A stretch of 64,000 nucleotides of DNA. Source: Acidaminococcus sp. Lineage in GTDB: Bacteria; Bacillota; Negativicutes; Acidaminococcales; Acidaminococcaceae. The position numbers and the translations under genes are program-made. Numbering within the stretch: position 1 is the stretch's first letter; each line of letters starts with the position of its first letter. The notes below the pieces were generated by a model. The model was not told the origin of the DNA, did not search any database, and was given only the letters and a program-made list of their open reading frames with translations. Location: NCBI GenBank assembly GCA_019416065.1, contig DXYB01000002.1, forward strand, positions 29,556 to 93,555, read 5' to 3'. Positions 50,290-60,606 of the stretch are shown piece after piece.

Positions 50290-53200
50290 ATGTCGACGAT
50301 TGCAGACCTTTTGATCAAGATCGGGGCGGACAGCTCCGGGCTTAACAGCGAACTGAAAAACGCAAAGGGGCAGATCGATAAGACCTTCGAACCGTCCCCT
50401 ATTAAGGGCTTTACGGATGCGCTGAATTCTACGTCCGTATCCGTGGAAGGTTTTGCCAGTAAGATTGCACGGGCGGCAGCTTTAGCAGGGGCCGGCTTCG
50501 GCTTTGCCCAGCTGATCAGCGGAGCAGTGGAAGCCGGCTCTAAAATTCATGATCTGACGGAATCCATGGGAATTTCCGCCGCGGAGGCTTCGTTATTTAG
50601 TCGGACCGTAACCATTGCCGGAGGCGATATCCAGACGGCCAGCGCGGCTATTATGAAGCTGGACAAGACCCTGGCAAACGGTGGCGATTCCGCCGAGAAG
50701 GCAAACATCATGCTCCAGGCAGTGGGTGTATCCCTGACGGATTCCACTGGCAAACTGATTCCGGTAAACGAGCAGGTACAGGCCCTTGCGGACGGGTATA
50801 AAAAAGCCGCAGATGCAGGCTATCAGCAGGAATTCCTGCTGAATACCCTGGGCTCCAAGGGTCTGGCCCTGGCTGACGTATTGAGAGAATATAACGAGGC
50901 TAAAGAGCAGGCTGCCAAAATTAGCGGCATCGGGCTGGACCCGGAAGAAATGGATAAGCTCTCGAAAGAGCTCAGCACGCTTAAAATGCAAGCGAGCGGT
51001 ATTAGCCTTGCTACAGGGGCTGCCCTGGCCCCCATTGTAGAAGCGTACCTGCCCTACATTATGACAGGATTGTCTGAGACGGCCAAATTCCTCGCCAGCA
51101 ACAAAGCGGAGATCATTGATATCACCCGATACGTGGTGGCCTTCATCGCTGTATATAAGACCCTTCAGGCCCTTCAGGCTGCCAGCCGCGCCGTAGGCGG
51201 ATTCTTGGGATCGGTCAGTTCTGCTGCAGCGGCAGAAGAAGCTTTGACAGCCGCTCAGGAACGGGCCATCGCAAAACGGATTAACATTGTGCAGGCGGCT
51301 GCCATCAAAGAAGAAAAGGCTTATTACCAGACGGTGCAGTCCATGGAAATCACGGAGGCCGAAAAGACAGCTATCTATGCAAAGTTTGTGGCCCAGAGAG
51401 AGCTGAAAACAGCGGAGGAAGCAGCGGCCATCCGGAGCTCCATGACGGCGGCTTATGCCCAGGTGAATGCTGCAGCCATCCAGTCCAGTACGGTTCAGAC
51501 GGCCGTTATGGGTAAAGTAACTGCAGCTACAGCTCTTAGCAAGACTGCTATGACTGGTGTTGGCAATGAAGCAGTAGTTACCGGGGCTAAGATGACTACC
51601 GTTGCTGCAAGAGGCGTCGGAGCCGTCAGCAAACTTACAAGTGCCGTATGGACTCTGGCCGGCGGCTGGCTCGGGGTGGCTTCTGCTATTGTCCTTGCCA
51701 TAAAAGCGCTGGTTGACTACAACCAGGCTTATGCCGAGGGCTGGAAAGAGCGGGACGATGTTGTTGAATACAACGGGAAAACCTATCGCCAAATCAAAGG
51801 TAAATGGCAGGAACGGGGCGAGGATCCTTTTAATCGGGAATATGACAACCCATTCCTCTATGGGGATGACATTAAAGACAAGTCCCTGATTGAGGCATTG
51901 AATCAAGCAAGAGAAGATAAGGTTCGAGCCAAGTTTGAAAAAAGTCTGAAGAACATATCGAATGATGATTTGAAAAATCAACTGCAGGATGCTATGAACC
52001 AGATCCAGGAAGTCGGGGTCAAGGAAAAGAAAGAGAAAGCGGAAGCCAAACCGGTGGACGTGGAAGTCCCCATTGGCCAGATTGCCGCAGAGCAGGCCCT
52101 GGGGGTGGAATCGGGTTCTCAGTGGATCAATCCTGACCTAACATCCGACATGGAGCGGTCCTGCGCCTCCTTTGTATCCAGTATGTACGCCGCAGCCGGT
52201 GTTACGGGGCTGTATACGGCACGGGTTGACAATCTGGAAAGCGCCTTTGCCGCAAGGGGCGCCTGGTATGATGTAGGCTCCGGTTATGTGCCCCAGGTGG
52301 GGGACTTTGTTTCCAGTGGAGACCATGCCGGCATGTATATCGGCAATGACCAGGTACGCAGCCGGGATTCCAGCGGTGGCGTAACTACCTGGAGCCTCCA
52401 GGGCTGGGACAATGAGTTTGGCATCACTGGGTACGGCTCCATCTCTAAATTCACTGGTGGGCAGACGGCTACCCGGTCCATGCTGCCGGATGAGAAGAAG
52501 GAGAACGAGGCTCTGAAGAAGCTGCAGCAGGCCAAAGAACAGGCACTGCAGCTTTTCAGCACCATGCAGGAAGCCATCGGCAAAGAGACCGGCACGGCGT
52601 ATGAAACCGGCATGGCCGGTGTAGCCGAAGACGTAAGGAAAAAGGCACAGGAAATTGCCCAGCTCCAAAAAGATGGGGTACCGGCGGCTGCTATTAAGAT
52701 GCTTACCGATGAACTGGCGACCTACCAGACCACCATGCAGGACAAGGTGGAGCAGAAACGGAAGGAATCCCTGAACAAGCTGGTTACTGATACAGCCAAA
52801 GCCACTGCGGAAGTCAAAGGAGATTACAAGGGCCTGGCGGACGCTGAGTATCAGAGTACCCTGGAATCCCTTAATAAAGAGCGGGAGGAACGGCTGAAAG
52901 AAGTCGCTAAAAATAAGAGCGATAAGGAGGCACTGGCAGCCGTAGAAGATTGGTATACGGCCCAGACAGAGGCTGCAGCAAAAAAGCGGGCTGACGTGTA
53001 TCGGGAGTCTTTTGAAAAACAGGTGGAATACGCCATCAAGGCTCATAACACGATCCAGCTCCAGACTCTGCTGAACAGCCAGGAAGGTAAGGAAAGCCGG
53101 GAATGGGACGGCCGGACCGAGGCCATGCAGCGGTACTACGATCTGTGGAAGGCCGCCAACGTCTCTGTGGACGAACAGATGACGGCCGTGGCCGAAAAAG

Positions 53201-54099
53201 CGCAGACCGGGCTGCAGGACTTTTTCACGAATCTTTTTACCGGAGAAAACAGCTTTACTGACTCCATCCTGGATCTCTTTGACAGCATTATGCTGGAAAT
53301 CGTCAACCAGATCACCGAAAAGTGGGCGGCGCAGATCGTCACCAGCCTGTTCGGCGGCTTCCTGGATAACGACAATCCTGGAAGCGACGGCCTGTCTTTG
53401 GGCTCCATTGTCACGGCCGGCCTGGGTGGCGGCCTTTTTGGTGGCGGTGGAGGAGATAACACCGGTGGGGGTATCTCCATTGGTGACCTTTCCACCAGCG
53501 TAGCCTCTCTGGACAGTGGCCTCAAGGCAGCAAGCGGCGCCCTGACTATCTTTGGGGGCTCCACCGGTTCCGCCAGTTCCTTACTGAACGGTTTCAATAC
53601 GGTCCAGGGGGTTCTGAATATGACCACGAAGCCGGCAGAAAGCGCTACCACTGTAACTGCTACCAGCTCCCTGGGGCTGCTGTCCTCCGCAGCCATCAAG
53701 GCCGCCTTTGCCCTGTCCTCTCTAAAGTTTGCGGGCAGACTGGGTTTTGCTTCCGGTGGGTATATCAGTGGCTCTGGCAGCAGTACCAGCGACTCCATTC
53801 CAGCCATGCTGTCCAATGGGGAGTACGTCATTAACGCCAGGGCAGTGTCCCGGGTGGGGGCTCCGCTCCTGGATGCCATCAATCAGGGCCGCAGCATCCG
53901 GTATTTTTCCAGTGGCGGGCTGGTCAGCCGCTCTGGCGGCGGTATCGTCCTTAAAGCTGGCGGTATGATCCAGTTCAATGTAAGCGCGCTTGACGCTTCC
54001 AGTTTTACGGATTTTCTCCGTAATGGAGGCGGTGATACACTCAAACAGTTCTTGCTGGATACTGAACGCGATTACACCGGCAATACTGGGATATGGTAA
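50290..54099 (+). CDS. Tape measure protein with embedded NlpC/P60-like peptidase domain
   Basis: 1269 residues. N-terminal LLIKIGADSSGLNSELKNAKGQ is typical of tail-length proteins. Long helical and alanine-rich segments follow, with hydrophobic stretches at about 455-480. Residues about 620-725 contain ERSCASFVSSMYAAAG (candidate nucleophile Cys) and VGDFVSSGDHAGMYIGND (candidate His), the layout of a CHAP or NlpC/P60 cell-wall hydrolase. The C-terminus is glycine rich. It sets tail length and probably helps DNA cross the peptidoglycan. Start 50290 is preferred to 50260. Confidence 0.9.
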   Translation: MSTIADLLIKIGADSSGLNSELKNAKGQIDKTFEPSPIKGFTDALNSTSVSVEGFASKIARAAALAGAGFGFAQLISGAVEAGSKIHDLTESMGISAAEASLFSRTVTIAGGDIQTASAAIMKLDKTLANGGDSAEKANIMLQAVGVSLTDSTGKLIPVNEQVQALADGYKKAADAGYQQEFLLNTLGSKGLALADVLREYNEAKEQAAKISGIGLDPEEMDKLSKELSTLKMQASGISLATGAALAPIVEAYLPYIMTGLSETAKFLASNKAEIIDITRYVVAFIAVYKTLQALQAASRAVGGFLGSVSSAAAAEEALTAAQERAIAKRINIVQAAAIKEEKAYYQTVQSMEITEAEKTAIYAKFVAQRELKTAEEAAAIRSSMTAAYAQVNAAAIQSSTVQTAVMGKVTAATALSKTAMTGVGNEAVVTGAKMTTVAARGVGAVSKLTSAVWTLAGGWLGVASAIVLAIKALVDYNQAYAEGWKERDDVVEYNGKTYRQIKGKWQERGEDPFNREYDNPFLYGDDIKDKSLIEALNQAREDKVRAKFEKSLKNISNDDLKNQLQDAMNQIQEVGVKEKKEKAEAKPVDVEVPIGQIAAEQALGVESGSQWINPDLTSDMERSCASFVSSMYAAAGVTGLYTARVDNLESAFAARGAWYDVGSGYVPQVGDFVSSGDHAGMYIGNDQVRSRDSSGGVTTWSLQGWDNEFGITGYGSISKFTGGQTATRSMLPDEKKENEALKKLQQAKEQALQLFSTMQEAIGKETGTAYETGMAGVAEDVRKKAQEIAQLQKDGVPAAAIKMLTDELATYQTTMQDKVEQKRKESLNKLVTDTAKATAEVKGDYKGLADAEYQSTLESLNKEREERLKEVAKNKSDKEALAAVEDWYTAQTEAAAKKRADVYRESFEKQVEYAIKAHNTIQLQTLLNSQEGKESREWDGRTEAMQRYYDLWKAANVSVDEQMTAVAEKAQTGLQDFFTNLFTGENSFTDSILDLFDSIMLEIVNQITEKWAAQIVTSLFGGFLDNDNPGSDGLSLGSIVTAGLGGGLFGGGGGDNTGGGISIGDLSTSVASLDSGLKAASGALTIFGGSTGSASSLLNGFNTVQGVLNMTTKPAESATTVTATSSLGLLSSAAIKAAFALSSLKFAGRLGFASGGYISGSGSSTSDSIPAMLSNGEYVINARAVSRVGAPLLDAINQGRSIRYFSSGGLVSRSGGGIVLKAGGMIQFNVSALDASSFTDFLRNGGGDTLKQFLLDTERDYTGNTGIW

Positions 54100-54115
54100 G
54101 GGGTGATACAAAGCT

Positions 54116-54685
54116 ATGAGCAGACTGTTTTTTCCAACCTGTAAGATTGCCTATGAGTCGTCCAAAAGCCAGAAGTGGAATTCATCGGTACAGACTGCGG
54201 GATCCGGAATGCGCCGGGCACTGACAAACCAACTGTACCCCGAGTGGACCATAAAGGTTAAGATCAACTATCTAACAGACGAGGAAGCCAGGGCTCTCCA
54301 CGGGTTTGTGGCCAGGCTAAAAGGGGCACTGACGCCCTTTTACTGGCTGGATTCTGAAGACTGTCAGGTAAAGGGCCTTCAGCTCCCCATGGTTAGCAGC
54401 GGGCTCTACCAGCCACTCATGCAGATGGGGGACTATGTGGAGCCTGTCAGCTACGTGGACAATCTCACGGTTTACGTGGATGACGTGAAGCAGGACGACA
54501 CTGCCTATTCCCTGACGGCTGGAGGCCTTCTTAAATTCAAATCCGCCCCGCCGGCTACGGCAGTGGTCAAGGCAGACTACCGTTACTACTGGCAGGTATA
54601 CCTTTCCGGGGACGGCATTGAAATTGAGCACGAGTACGATAACATCAACCGGACCAGCAGCTTCAAGCTAGTAACAATGAGGTGA
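54116..54685 (+). CDS. DUF2460-family tail protein
   Basis: 189 residues. Begins MSRLFFPTCKIAYESSKSQK, with KINYLTDEEARALHGFVARL and FYWLDSEDC, and ends in ISGDGIEIEHEYDN-like sequence (LSGDGIEIEHEYDNINRTSS). Occupies the distal-tail position between tape measure and the DUF2163-like gene, as in gene-transfer-agent-type tails. Confidence 0.75.
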   Translation: MSRLFFPTCKIAYESSKSQKWNSSVQTAGSGMRRALTNQLYPEWTIKVKINYLTDEEARALHGFVARLKGALTPFYWLDSEDCQVKGLQLPMVSSGLYQPLMQMGDYVEPVSYVDNLTVYVDDVKQDDTAYSLTAGGLLKFKSAPPATAVVKADYRYYWQVYLSGDGIEIEHEYDNINRTSSFKLVTMR

Positions 54686-54691
54686 AAATGC

Positions 54692-55276
54692 ATGAAAACA
54701 GTAGAGAAGGAACTCGCTGCATACCTAAATAGTGAGCGTATTGGCACCAGTTGCAACCTGTACGAACTGGTTCTCGACAACGGGAATACTTACCATTATT
54801 GCGATACTGATACGGACATTGTATGGAACGGGACCACTTATAAACACAACGGCCCGCTTCTTAGCCGTAAGCAGACAAAGATCAATAACAGTATGAGTGT
54901 GGATTCCATGACCCTTACCGCCAGCTGTGACAAGGGAGATCTGCTGGAAAGCAAGGCGCTTCTCAAAGCAACTCACGATGGCAGCCTTGACCAGGCAAAA
55001 ATGACCATCCGTCGATGCTTCTTTAACGGCACGACCGTTATTGGTGCTGTGGAGTTATTTTCCGGACACGTGGAGGTCAAGAAAGCGGGTGGGCTCGAGA
55101 TGGACCTTACCATTAAGAGCAAGACCCAGGGCCTCAATATGGAGTTCCCTCTTAGAAAGTATTACCCGCAGGGGACGTATTCTCTAAACAGCGATACCAA
55201 TATCATCAGCAGCAGTGATACGGAGAAAACATGTCTCATTGCTCCGTTTGTTCCCCAGAAGGAGGTACTGTTATGA
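54692..55276 (+). CDS. DUF2163-like tail hub protein
   Basis: 194 residues: CNLYELVLDNGNTYHYCDTD, then beta-rich sequence with ELFSGHVEVKKAGG. Order DUF2460 - DUF2163 - NlpC/P60 - tip protein matches conserved siphovirus tail tips. The Cys-rich C-terminus of some relatives is not seen. Confidence 0.7.
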   Translation: MKTVEKELAAYLNSERIGTSCNLYELVLDNGNTYHYCDTDTDIVWNGTTYKHNGPLLSRKQTKINNSMSVDSMTLTASCDKGDLLESKALLKATHDGSLDQAKMTIRRCFFNGTTVIGAVELFSGHVEVKKAGGLEMDLTIKSKTQGLNMEFPLRKYYPQGTYSLNSDTNIISSSDTEKTCLIAPFVPQKEVLL

Positions 55277-55767
55277 GTGAGAACGGCGATAAAATCGCCC
55301 AGGCCGCACTCCAGTGGCTGGGTACGCCCCACATCAATATGACAAGGGTGAAAGGCCGGGGAGTGGACTGCGGCATGCTTCTCATTGCTTCCCTGGAAGA
55401 CTCTGGGGTGGTAGAGAAAGGATCCATTCCAATCAAGCCATACAGCAACGAATGGCACCTGCACCACAGCGAGGAGTGGTTCCTCCACTATGTGCAGACC
55501 TACTGCGACAAGGTGAGCAATCTGGAACCCGGGGACTTTTTGCTGTATCAGTTTGGCCGTTGCATCAGCCACGGCGGCGTTTACGTAGGCAAAAATCAGA
55601 TCTGCCACGCAGTCATAGAGAAAGGAGTTATTCTTTCTGATATGAATGAAGTCATGTTTTTTGATGCTCATGGAAAGACCCGGCTCCGGGCAATCTATCG
55701 TTTCAATCCGTGGAAATATAGAAAGGAGGTAGCCCATGGGGATATTCCGAAGCCACACGACCTATAA
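55273..55767 (+). CDS. NlpC/P60-family tail peptidase
   Basis: 164 residues. RGVDCGMLLIASLED carries the nucleophile Cys and HGGVYVGKNQICHAV the His. Opens the cell wall locally at infection. Start 55273 has AAGGAGG upstream; the upstream in-frame ATG at 55231 overlaps the previous gene. Confidence 0.85.
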   Translation: MSENGDKIAQAALQWLGTPHINMTRVKGRGVDCGMLLIASLEDSGVVEKGSIPIKPYSNEWHLHHSEEWFLHYVQTYCDKVSNLEPGDFLLYQFGRCISHGGVYVGKNQICHAVIEKGVILSDMNEVMFFDAHGKTRLRAIYRFNPWKYRKEVAHGDIPKPHDL

Positions 55768-58700
55768 CCGGGCAGACAAGATCTCTAGTTTTTCCGTGTC
55801 CACCGCGGAATATGGCTCTGCGGTGCCGGAAGTGTTTGGTACGACCCGGAGAAGTGGCAACGTTATTTACTATGACGACTTTACGGCCCATGAACACAGG
55901 GAAAGCCATAAAGCCGGGAAAGGCGGCCGGAAGAAGACTGTCACCATCTCCTATACCTATACGGTAGCGGCGATCCTGGGCCTTTGCGAAGGACCCATTA
56001 CCGGCATTGGTAAGGTGTGGGTTGGAAAGTCCGTGTACGATTACCCTAGCGAAGATATCGGGCTGAGCTGCTGGAACGGGACGAATACGCAGGAACCCTG
56101 GGGATACGTCCAAGGCAGGCACCCGGACAAGGCCCTGCCCTATAAAGGCCTGGCCTATATGGCCGGCGTGGTGGACTTGGGAGATAACGCTACATTTCCG
56201 GCTTATAACTTCGAGATCAAGGGAAAACTGCTCAGCAGCGGCGACTACATAGACGCCAACCCAGCAGACGTAATCCGCTACATACTGGACAAGACGGGGC
56301 TCTCCGGCGTGGCCATCGACGGCCTGGATAACTACCGGCGTTATTGCCGGGAAAACGACCTGCTGATCTCCAGTCCAATGGACGATACCAATGCACGGGA
56401 GACACGAGAGATCATCAACGAAATCATTAGCCTTACCAACGCCTATATGTTCTGGTCCAATGATCACTACAAAATCGTGGTACTGGATGATCAGGCACAC
56501 GGCTCCTGGAAACCGGATACTACCATCCGCTATAACCTGACCGCTGACGATTTTATCGAGCAGAGCAATGGGGCCCTAGTGACTTACAGCCGGAAGGATT
56601 CCAGTGAAGTGTACAACCAGTACCCGGTGGAATTTATCAGCCGGGCCAACAGCTACGACAAAGAAACGGTGTCCTACGCTCTGAGCAAAGACGTGGCGGA
56701 ACACGGCATCCGGCAGGCCTCCACCACAAAAGCCCACTGGTTCTACACGAAGGAACGAGCTGTAAAAGTAGCTCAGGCTCTGGCCCGGAAGGCTCAATAT
56801 TCCCGGAACCAGTACACATTCAAGCTGCCGTGGACGTTCTGCCTCCTGGAAGTGGGGGACCTGGTTACCCTGACTGATGCCTCCATCGGCCTCGACAAGC
56901 AGGTTGTACGGATCTCCGCTGTCACAGAAAGTGCCCAGGGGCTCCTGACTATTACGGCAATCAGCACGCCGCCCATGGATGTATCTGCACCCCAGTATGA
57001 TGTCCACGCTAATGACCGGCCCTATGTTGACTATAATGTGACGGCTCCGGACACGGATACGCCTGTCATCATCCAGCCTCCTGCAGATCTGACGTCTAAC
57101 GGTCTGGAACTGTGGATTGGGGCGAAAGGCAAAGGTGATCTGTGGGGTGGCTGCGAAGTCTACGCCTCAGATGACAATACCACCTATCGCTCTATGGGGA
57201 TGATCTCCAATTCTGCCCGGATCGGCACACTGGCTGCTAACGTTACGAAAGACGCCACTACAGTGGTGATTACCAGCAACGGAGATTTTCTGTCCGGCAC
57301 CGCTCAGGATGCAGAGAGAGGCAATACCCTCTGCTGGGTGGACGGAGAATGTTTCAGCTATCAGACGGCGAAGCTGCTGGATAACGGGAACTGGGAACTT
57401 TCCGGCTGCGTTCGTGGCCAATACTTTACTACTGCCACTGCTCATAAATCCGGCGTGCAGTTTGCCCGGCTGGATAGCACGCTTCTCAAGGTGCCATTCA
57501 CAAAAGCCGACATCGGAAAAAAGATCTGGCTGAAGTTCGTTAGCTACAACATCTTCGGGGCCGGGAACCAGGACCTTTCAAAGGTGAGAGCCTACCAATA
57601 TACGATCCAGCCCTACTATATTCCTCCGGTAACGGGCATTACCTGTTACAACCGCTACCGCCAGCAAAGCGACGGCGTGAGCCGGTATGACATCGTGGTG
57701 AAATGGACACCGCCGAACCTTTCCAGTTATCTGGAAGGCCAGGTATGGTATAAAACGGACCACGGCCAAACGCTAAACCTGACAGCTGCTTCCGGCGTGA
57801 AGGCGTCTACCCTGGGTTTTTCCGGCGAATGGATTTACGGCGGCAGCGGCAAAGACCAGGTGGTTATCCCCCAGGCCGTGGTAGGCGACACCTATCGGAT
57901 TTGCGTGGTTACTGTAGACGAGTGGGGCGCATCCACCAGTCCGGACCTGGCCCCCAGCAAAGACATCACTGTAGCGCTTAAAACTTATTTGCCCAATACG
58001 CCGGACGGCTTTTCCATTGAGCTCGGAGCGTCCGCTGTGGCGAGTTGGAAAGAGGTTACCAACACTGACATCAGCTTCTACGAGATTCGTCTCGATACGG
58101 CTGTTGGCGTAGAATCTGGGAACTTACTGGTACGGACGAATGGTCTCAAGGCAACGCTGCCGCTCACCAGCCGAATCGGCACGCTTTACCTGTACGCTGT
58201 TAACGCTTTGGGCAAATACAGTGATCCTGCCATCCTCAAATATCATAAGGACGAGCCGCCGAAGCCGGATGTCCCTGTGCTTACCGCAACGTTGGGCGGG
58301 TTCGGTGTAACGGCAAAAGCCATTCCCAACGGCTGCTCTGGCATGGCCGTTTACATCGACAGTAAGGACGTCATCCGTACGCCCAACAACGTTTATTCCT
58401 ACACCTGCGGCGCCGGTGTCTATGTGGTAACCATTGCCTACTACGACCTTTTCGGCGAAGGCCCGAAGTCCGAAGAAGCCACCGTAACGGTCAAAGTGAA
58501 GATTAGCCAGGATATGCTTGATGACGAGGCCGTGTCGCTGGCGAAGGTGGATAAGACCATCAAGGACGCCGTTGCACAAGCGCAGACCGCTACCACGGAC
58601 ATCGTAGAACTGAAGAAAACCGACAAGAGCATCCAGACCACCGTTGCAGATACGAAGAAGGAACTGGCCTCACAGATTACCCAGAACGCCGATAAGATTA

Positions 58701-59455
58701 CCAGTGTAGTGACCAATCTGGGGGATGCAGCAAAGGCGAAAACGGCGTATAGTGCCATTGCCCAGATGCAGGACGACATCGCGCTGCGGGTAAAAAGTGA
58801 CGATGTAGTCAGCCAGATTAACCTGTCGAAGGAAGGCGTGCAGATTGACGGAAAGCTGGTCCACGTGACGGGTGACACTTTGTTCGATGATAATATCGTG
58901 ACCAATAAGATGCTGCAGGCGGGGGCCGTCACTGCTGACAAGGTCAGTGTTGACAAGCTATCTGCAATCACGGCCAACGTGGGTGCGCTGAAAGGCGGCA
59001 CGATCACTGGGACGAACATCGTAGGCACGAACTTCAGAAACACCAGTGGCACGTTTACCGTGGATGACTCCGGGAATATTTATGGAGCGACGTTAAAATC
59101 CGGCACAATCGACGGCAACACAATCCGCATCAATGGGTACAACGTCCGGGCCATCACCATCATGCGTGGCGTCTTATGGGCAGATGACGATGTTAACAAT
59201 GGATGTATAACCGTGCCTCTGCCCGCCGGTTATACAGAGAGTCAATGCATTTGGAATTGCTACACACAAGGTGGGGTAAATAGAGATGATAATTGGCATA
59301 CTTGGGGACAACCTTATCAAGTTTTATCAACGACTGATACGAGCAGTTTTAGCAATAACGATACACTAAAAAAAGCGTATGGAAGCCGGACTTATTATTG
59401 CGACAACAGCGTGAAAGACCACTGGGTGGCCTACTGGATAATCGGGGTGAAATGA
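55736..59455 (+). CDS. Tail tip / host-specificity protein (J-like)
   Basis: 1239 residues. The N-terminus GSAVPEVFGTTRRSGNVIYY then YTYTVAAILGLCEGPITGIG is the conserved tip-attachment domain; a baseplate hub fold (to about residue 420) is followed by fibronectin-like beta modules (650-900) and a helical region (about 925-1040). The last 90 residues (about 59190-59455) are much richer in A and T than the rest and include a Trp-rich end, a likely receptor-binding tip of separate origin. Adsorption to the host surface. Confidence 0.88.
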   Translation: MGIFRSHTTYNRADKISSFSVSTAEYGSAVPEVFGTTRRSGNVIYYDDFTAHEHRESHKAGKGGRKKTVTISYTYTVAAILGLCEGPITGIGKVWVGKSVYDYPSEDIGLSCWNGTNTQEPWGYVQGRHPDKALPYKGLAYMAGVVDLGDNATFPAYNFEIKGKLLSSGDYIDANPADVIRYILDKTGLSGVAIDGLDNYRRYCRENDLLISSPMDDTNARETREIINEIISLTNAYMFWSNDHYKIVVLDDQAHGSWKPDTTIRYNLTADDFIEQSNGALVTYSRKDSSEVYNQYPVEFISRANSYDKETVSYALSKDVAEHGIRQASTTKAHWFYTKERAVKVAQALARKAQYSRNQYTFKLPWTFCLLEVGDLVTLTDASIGLDKQVVRISAVTESAQGLLTITAISTPPMDVSAPQYDVHANDRPYVDYNVTAPDTDTPVIIQPPADLTSNGLELWIGAKGKGDLWGGCEVYASDDNTTYRSMGMISNSARIGTLAANVTKDATTVVITSNGDFLSGTAQDAERGNTLCWVDGECFSYQTAKLLDNGNWELSGCVRGQYFTTATAHKSGVQFARLDSTLLKVPFTKADIGKKIWLKFVSYNIFGAGNQDLSKVRAYQYTIQPYYIPPVTGITCYNRYRQQSDGVSRYDIVVKWTPPNLSSYLEGQVWYKTDHGQTLNLTAASGVKASTLGFSGEWIYGGSGKDQVVIPQAVVGDTYRICVVTVDEWGASTSPDLAPSKDITVALKTYLPNTPDGFSIELGASAVASWKEVTNTDISFYEIRLDTAVGVESGNLLVRTNGLKATLPLTSRIGTLYLYAVNALGKYSDPAILKYHKDEPPKPDVPVLTATLGGFGVTAKAIPNGCSGMAVYIDSKDVIRTPNNVYSYTCGAGVYVVTIAYYDLFGEGPKSEEATVTVKVKISQDMLDDEAVSLAKVDKTIKDAVAQAQTATTDIVELKKTDKSIQTTVADTKKELASQITQNADKITSVVTNLGDAAKAKTAYSAIAQMQDDIALRVKSDDVVSQINLSKEGVQIDGKLVHVTGDTLFDDNIVTNKMLQAGAVTADKVSVDKLSAITANVGALKGGTITGTNIVGTNFRNTSGTFTVDDSGNIYGATLKSGTIDGNTIRINGYNVRAITIMRGVLWADDDVNNGCITVPLPAGYTESQCIWNCYTQGGVNRDDNWHTWGQPYQVLSTTDTSSFSNNDTLKKAYGSRTYYCDNSVKDHWVAYWIIGVK

Positions 59456-59634
59456 TGCTTTACTACTTAATCGACGATAAGACCAAACGATGCTACGGCT
59501 TTGCTGACCAGATGCCGGGGCCAGTAGATGGCACTACGGTTTTCGGAAGCGACAAAACCGTTGACAATCCCCATGACTACGTCCTCCGTGACGGAGCACT
59601 GGCCTACGACCCGCCCAAGGAGGTGGAAAAATGA
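59452..59634 (+). CDS. Small tail-fibre-associated protein
   Basis: 60 residues, MLYYLIDDKTKRCYGF and LRDGALAYDPPKEVEK. Overlaps the tip protein stop (ATGA). Such small proteins lie before fibre genes; function unknown. Confidence 0.5.
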   Translation: MMLYYLIDDKTKRCYGFADQMPGPVDGTTVFGSDKTVDNPHDYVLRDGALAYDPPKEVEK

Positions 59635-60407
59635 AGCGACAAGCATACCAGCACCCCGAGCTGAGGGATGCAAACGATGTGATCATCCAGGAGGGGACCT
59701 ACGGGAAAAATTCTCCCCTGGCCAACAGCGACAACACTGGGGGCTTTGATTACATCAACAACAACCTTGAGGCGCTCTACGATATGATCACCAGCAGCAA
59801 GGTATACGTAAGCAGCCAGGAAGATCTTCCTGCTGTGGGGGATGTGGCGGCTGTCTATATTGCCAGCGACACCGGGACCAGGTACTACTGGGACCCTGCT
59901 GCAGAAAAATATGTGGAAAGTGAAAGTACCCGGAAGCTTGCAGAGGAAGCAACTGCTGCGAAAGATGCGGCCCTTGTAAGTCAGCAGGCTGCCGCAGCCA
60001 GTGAGCAGGCGGCAAAGGAAAGTGAAACCAGCGCAAAAACATCTGAGGAAAACGCCAGGAGCAGCGAGACTGCAGCGGCGGCATCTAAGGAAGCAGCCCA
60101 GGCCAGCGAAGCCAATGCAAAAACCTCTGAGGAAAATGCCAAGAGCAGCGAGACTGCAGCAAAGGCTTCTGAAACCAGCGCTGCAGAATCTGCAGCTGCA
60201 GCAGCCCTTGCTGCTACCCAGGCCACTGCCGGCCAGATCAACGCAGACTGGAACGCTGAAAGCGGCGTAGCGCAGATCTTGAATAAGCCGACTATCGATA
60301 CTACAGTAACAGACGGCAGTATGAACCTGGTAACATCTGGAGCAGTAGCAACTGCTATTGCTGCAGCTATTACAAATATCATAGATGGAAATGGAGTGAG
60401 TTACTAA
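59631..60407 (+). CDS. Tail fibre protein with alanine-rich coiled coil
   Basis: 258 residues. A globular N-terminus (NTGGFDYINNNLEALYDMI) is followed by a repetitive Ala/Glu/Ser coiled coil at about 95-200, with tandem units like AKTSEENAKSSETAA. The C-terminus (LVTSGAVATAIAAAI) is short. Lambda Stf-like shaft; the receptor tip is probably supplied by following genes. Confidence 0.8.
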   Translation: MKRQAYQHPELRDANDVIIQEGTYGKNSPLANSDNTGGFDYINNNLEALYDMITSSKVYVSSQEDLPAVGDVAAVYIASDTGTRYYWDPAAEKYVESESTRKLAEEATAAKDAALVSQQAAAASEQAAKESETSAKTSEENARSSETAAAASKEAAQASEANAKTSEENAKSSETAAKASETSAAESAAAAALAATQATAGQINADWNAESGVAQILNKPTIDTTVTDGSMNLVTSGAVATAIAAAITNIIDGNGVSY

Positions 60408-60604
60408 TGGAAATCAAAGTGACAAGACAGAATGTTGTGGATGCAATGCTTCAGGGGGAGGCGAGTATTACAGTGGATGTAGGCGAAATCAAAGTAGAAG
60501 CCAAGATTACCAGGGAGGACCTTGTTCAGATTATCACTGCCGGGGAAACTACCCTTACTGGAACTTCCGCTGTAATCGAAGATGGAAATAAGGAGGCGTA
60601 CTAA
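60407..60604 (+). CDS. Small protein between fibre genes
   Basis: 65 residues made of two related halves (VDAMLQGEASITVDVGEIKV, then LVQIITAGETTLTGTSAVIE). Translationally coupled to the fibre gene. Function unknown, perhaps a fibre adaptor. Confidence 0.5.
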   Translation: MEIKVTRQNVVDAMLQGEASITVDVGEIKVEAKITREDLVQIITAGETTLTGTSAVIEDGNKEAY

Positions 60605-60606
60605 CC

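Noticed and set aside
50593..51981. 462-residue minus-strand frame inside the tape measure gene
   Set aside because: Long antisense frame produced by codon bias; no RBS or domain, and against the direction of the late operon.
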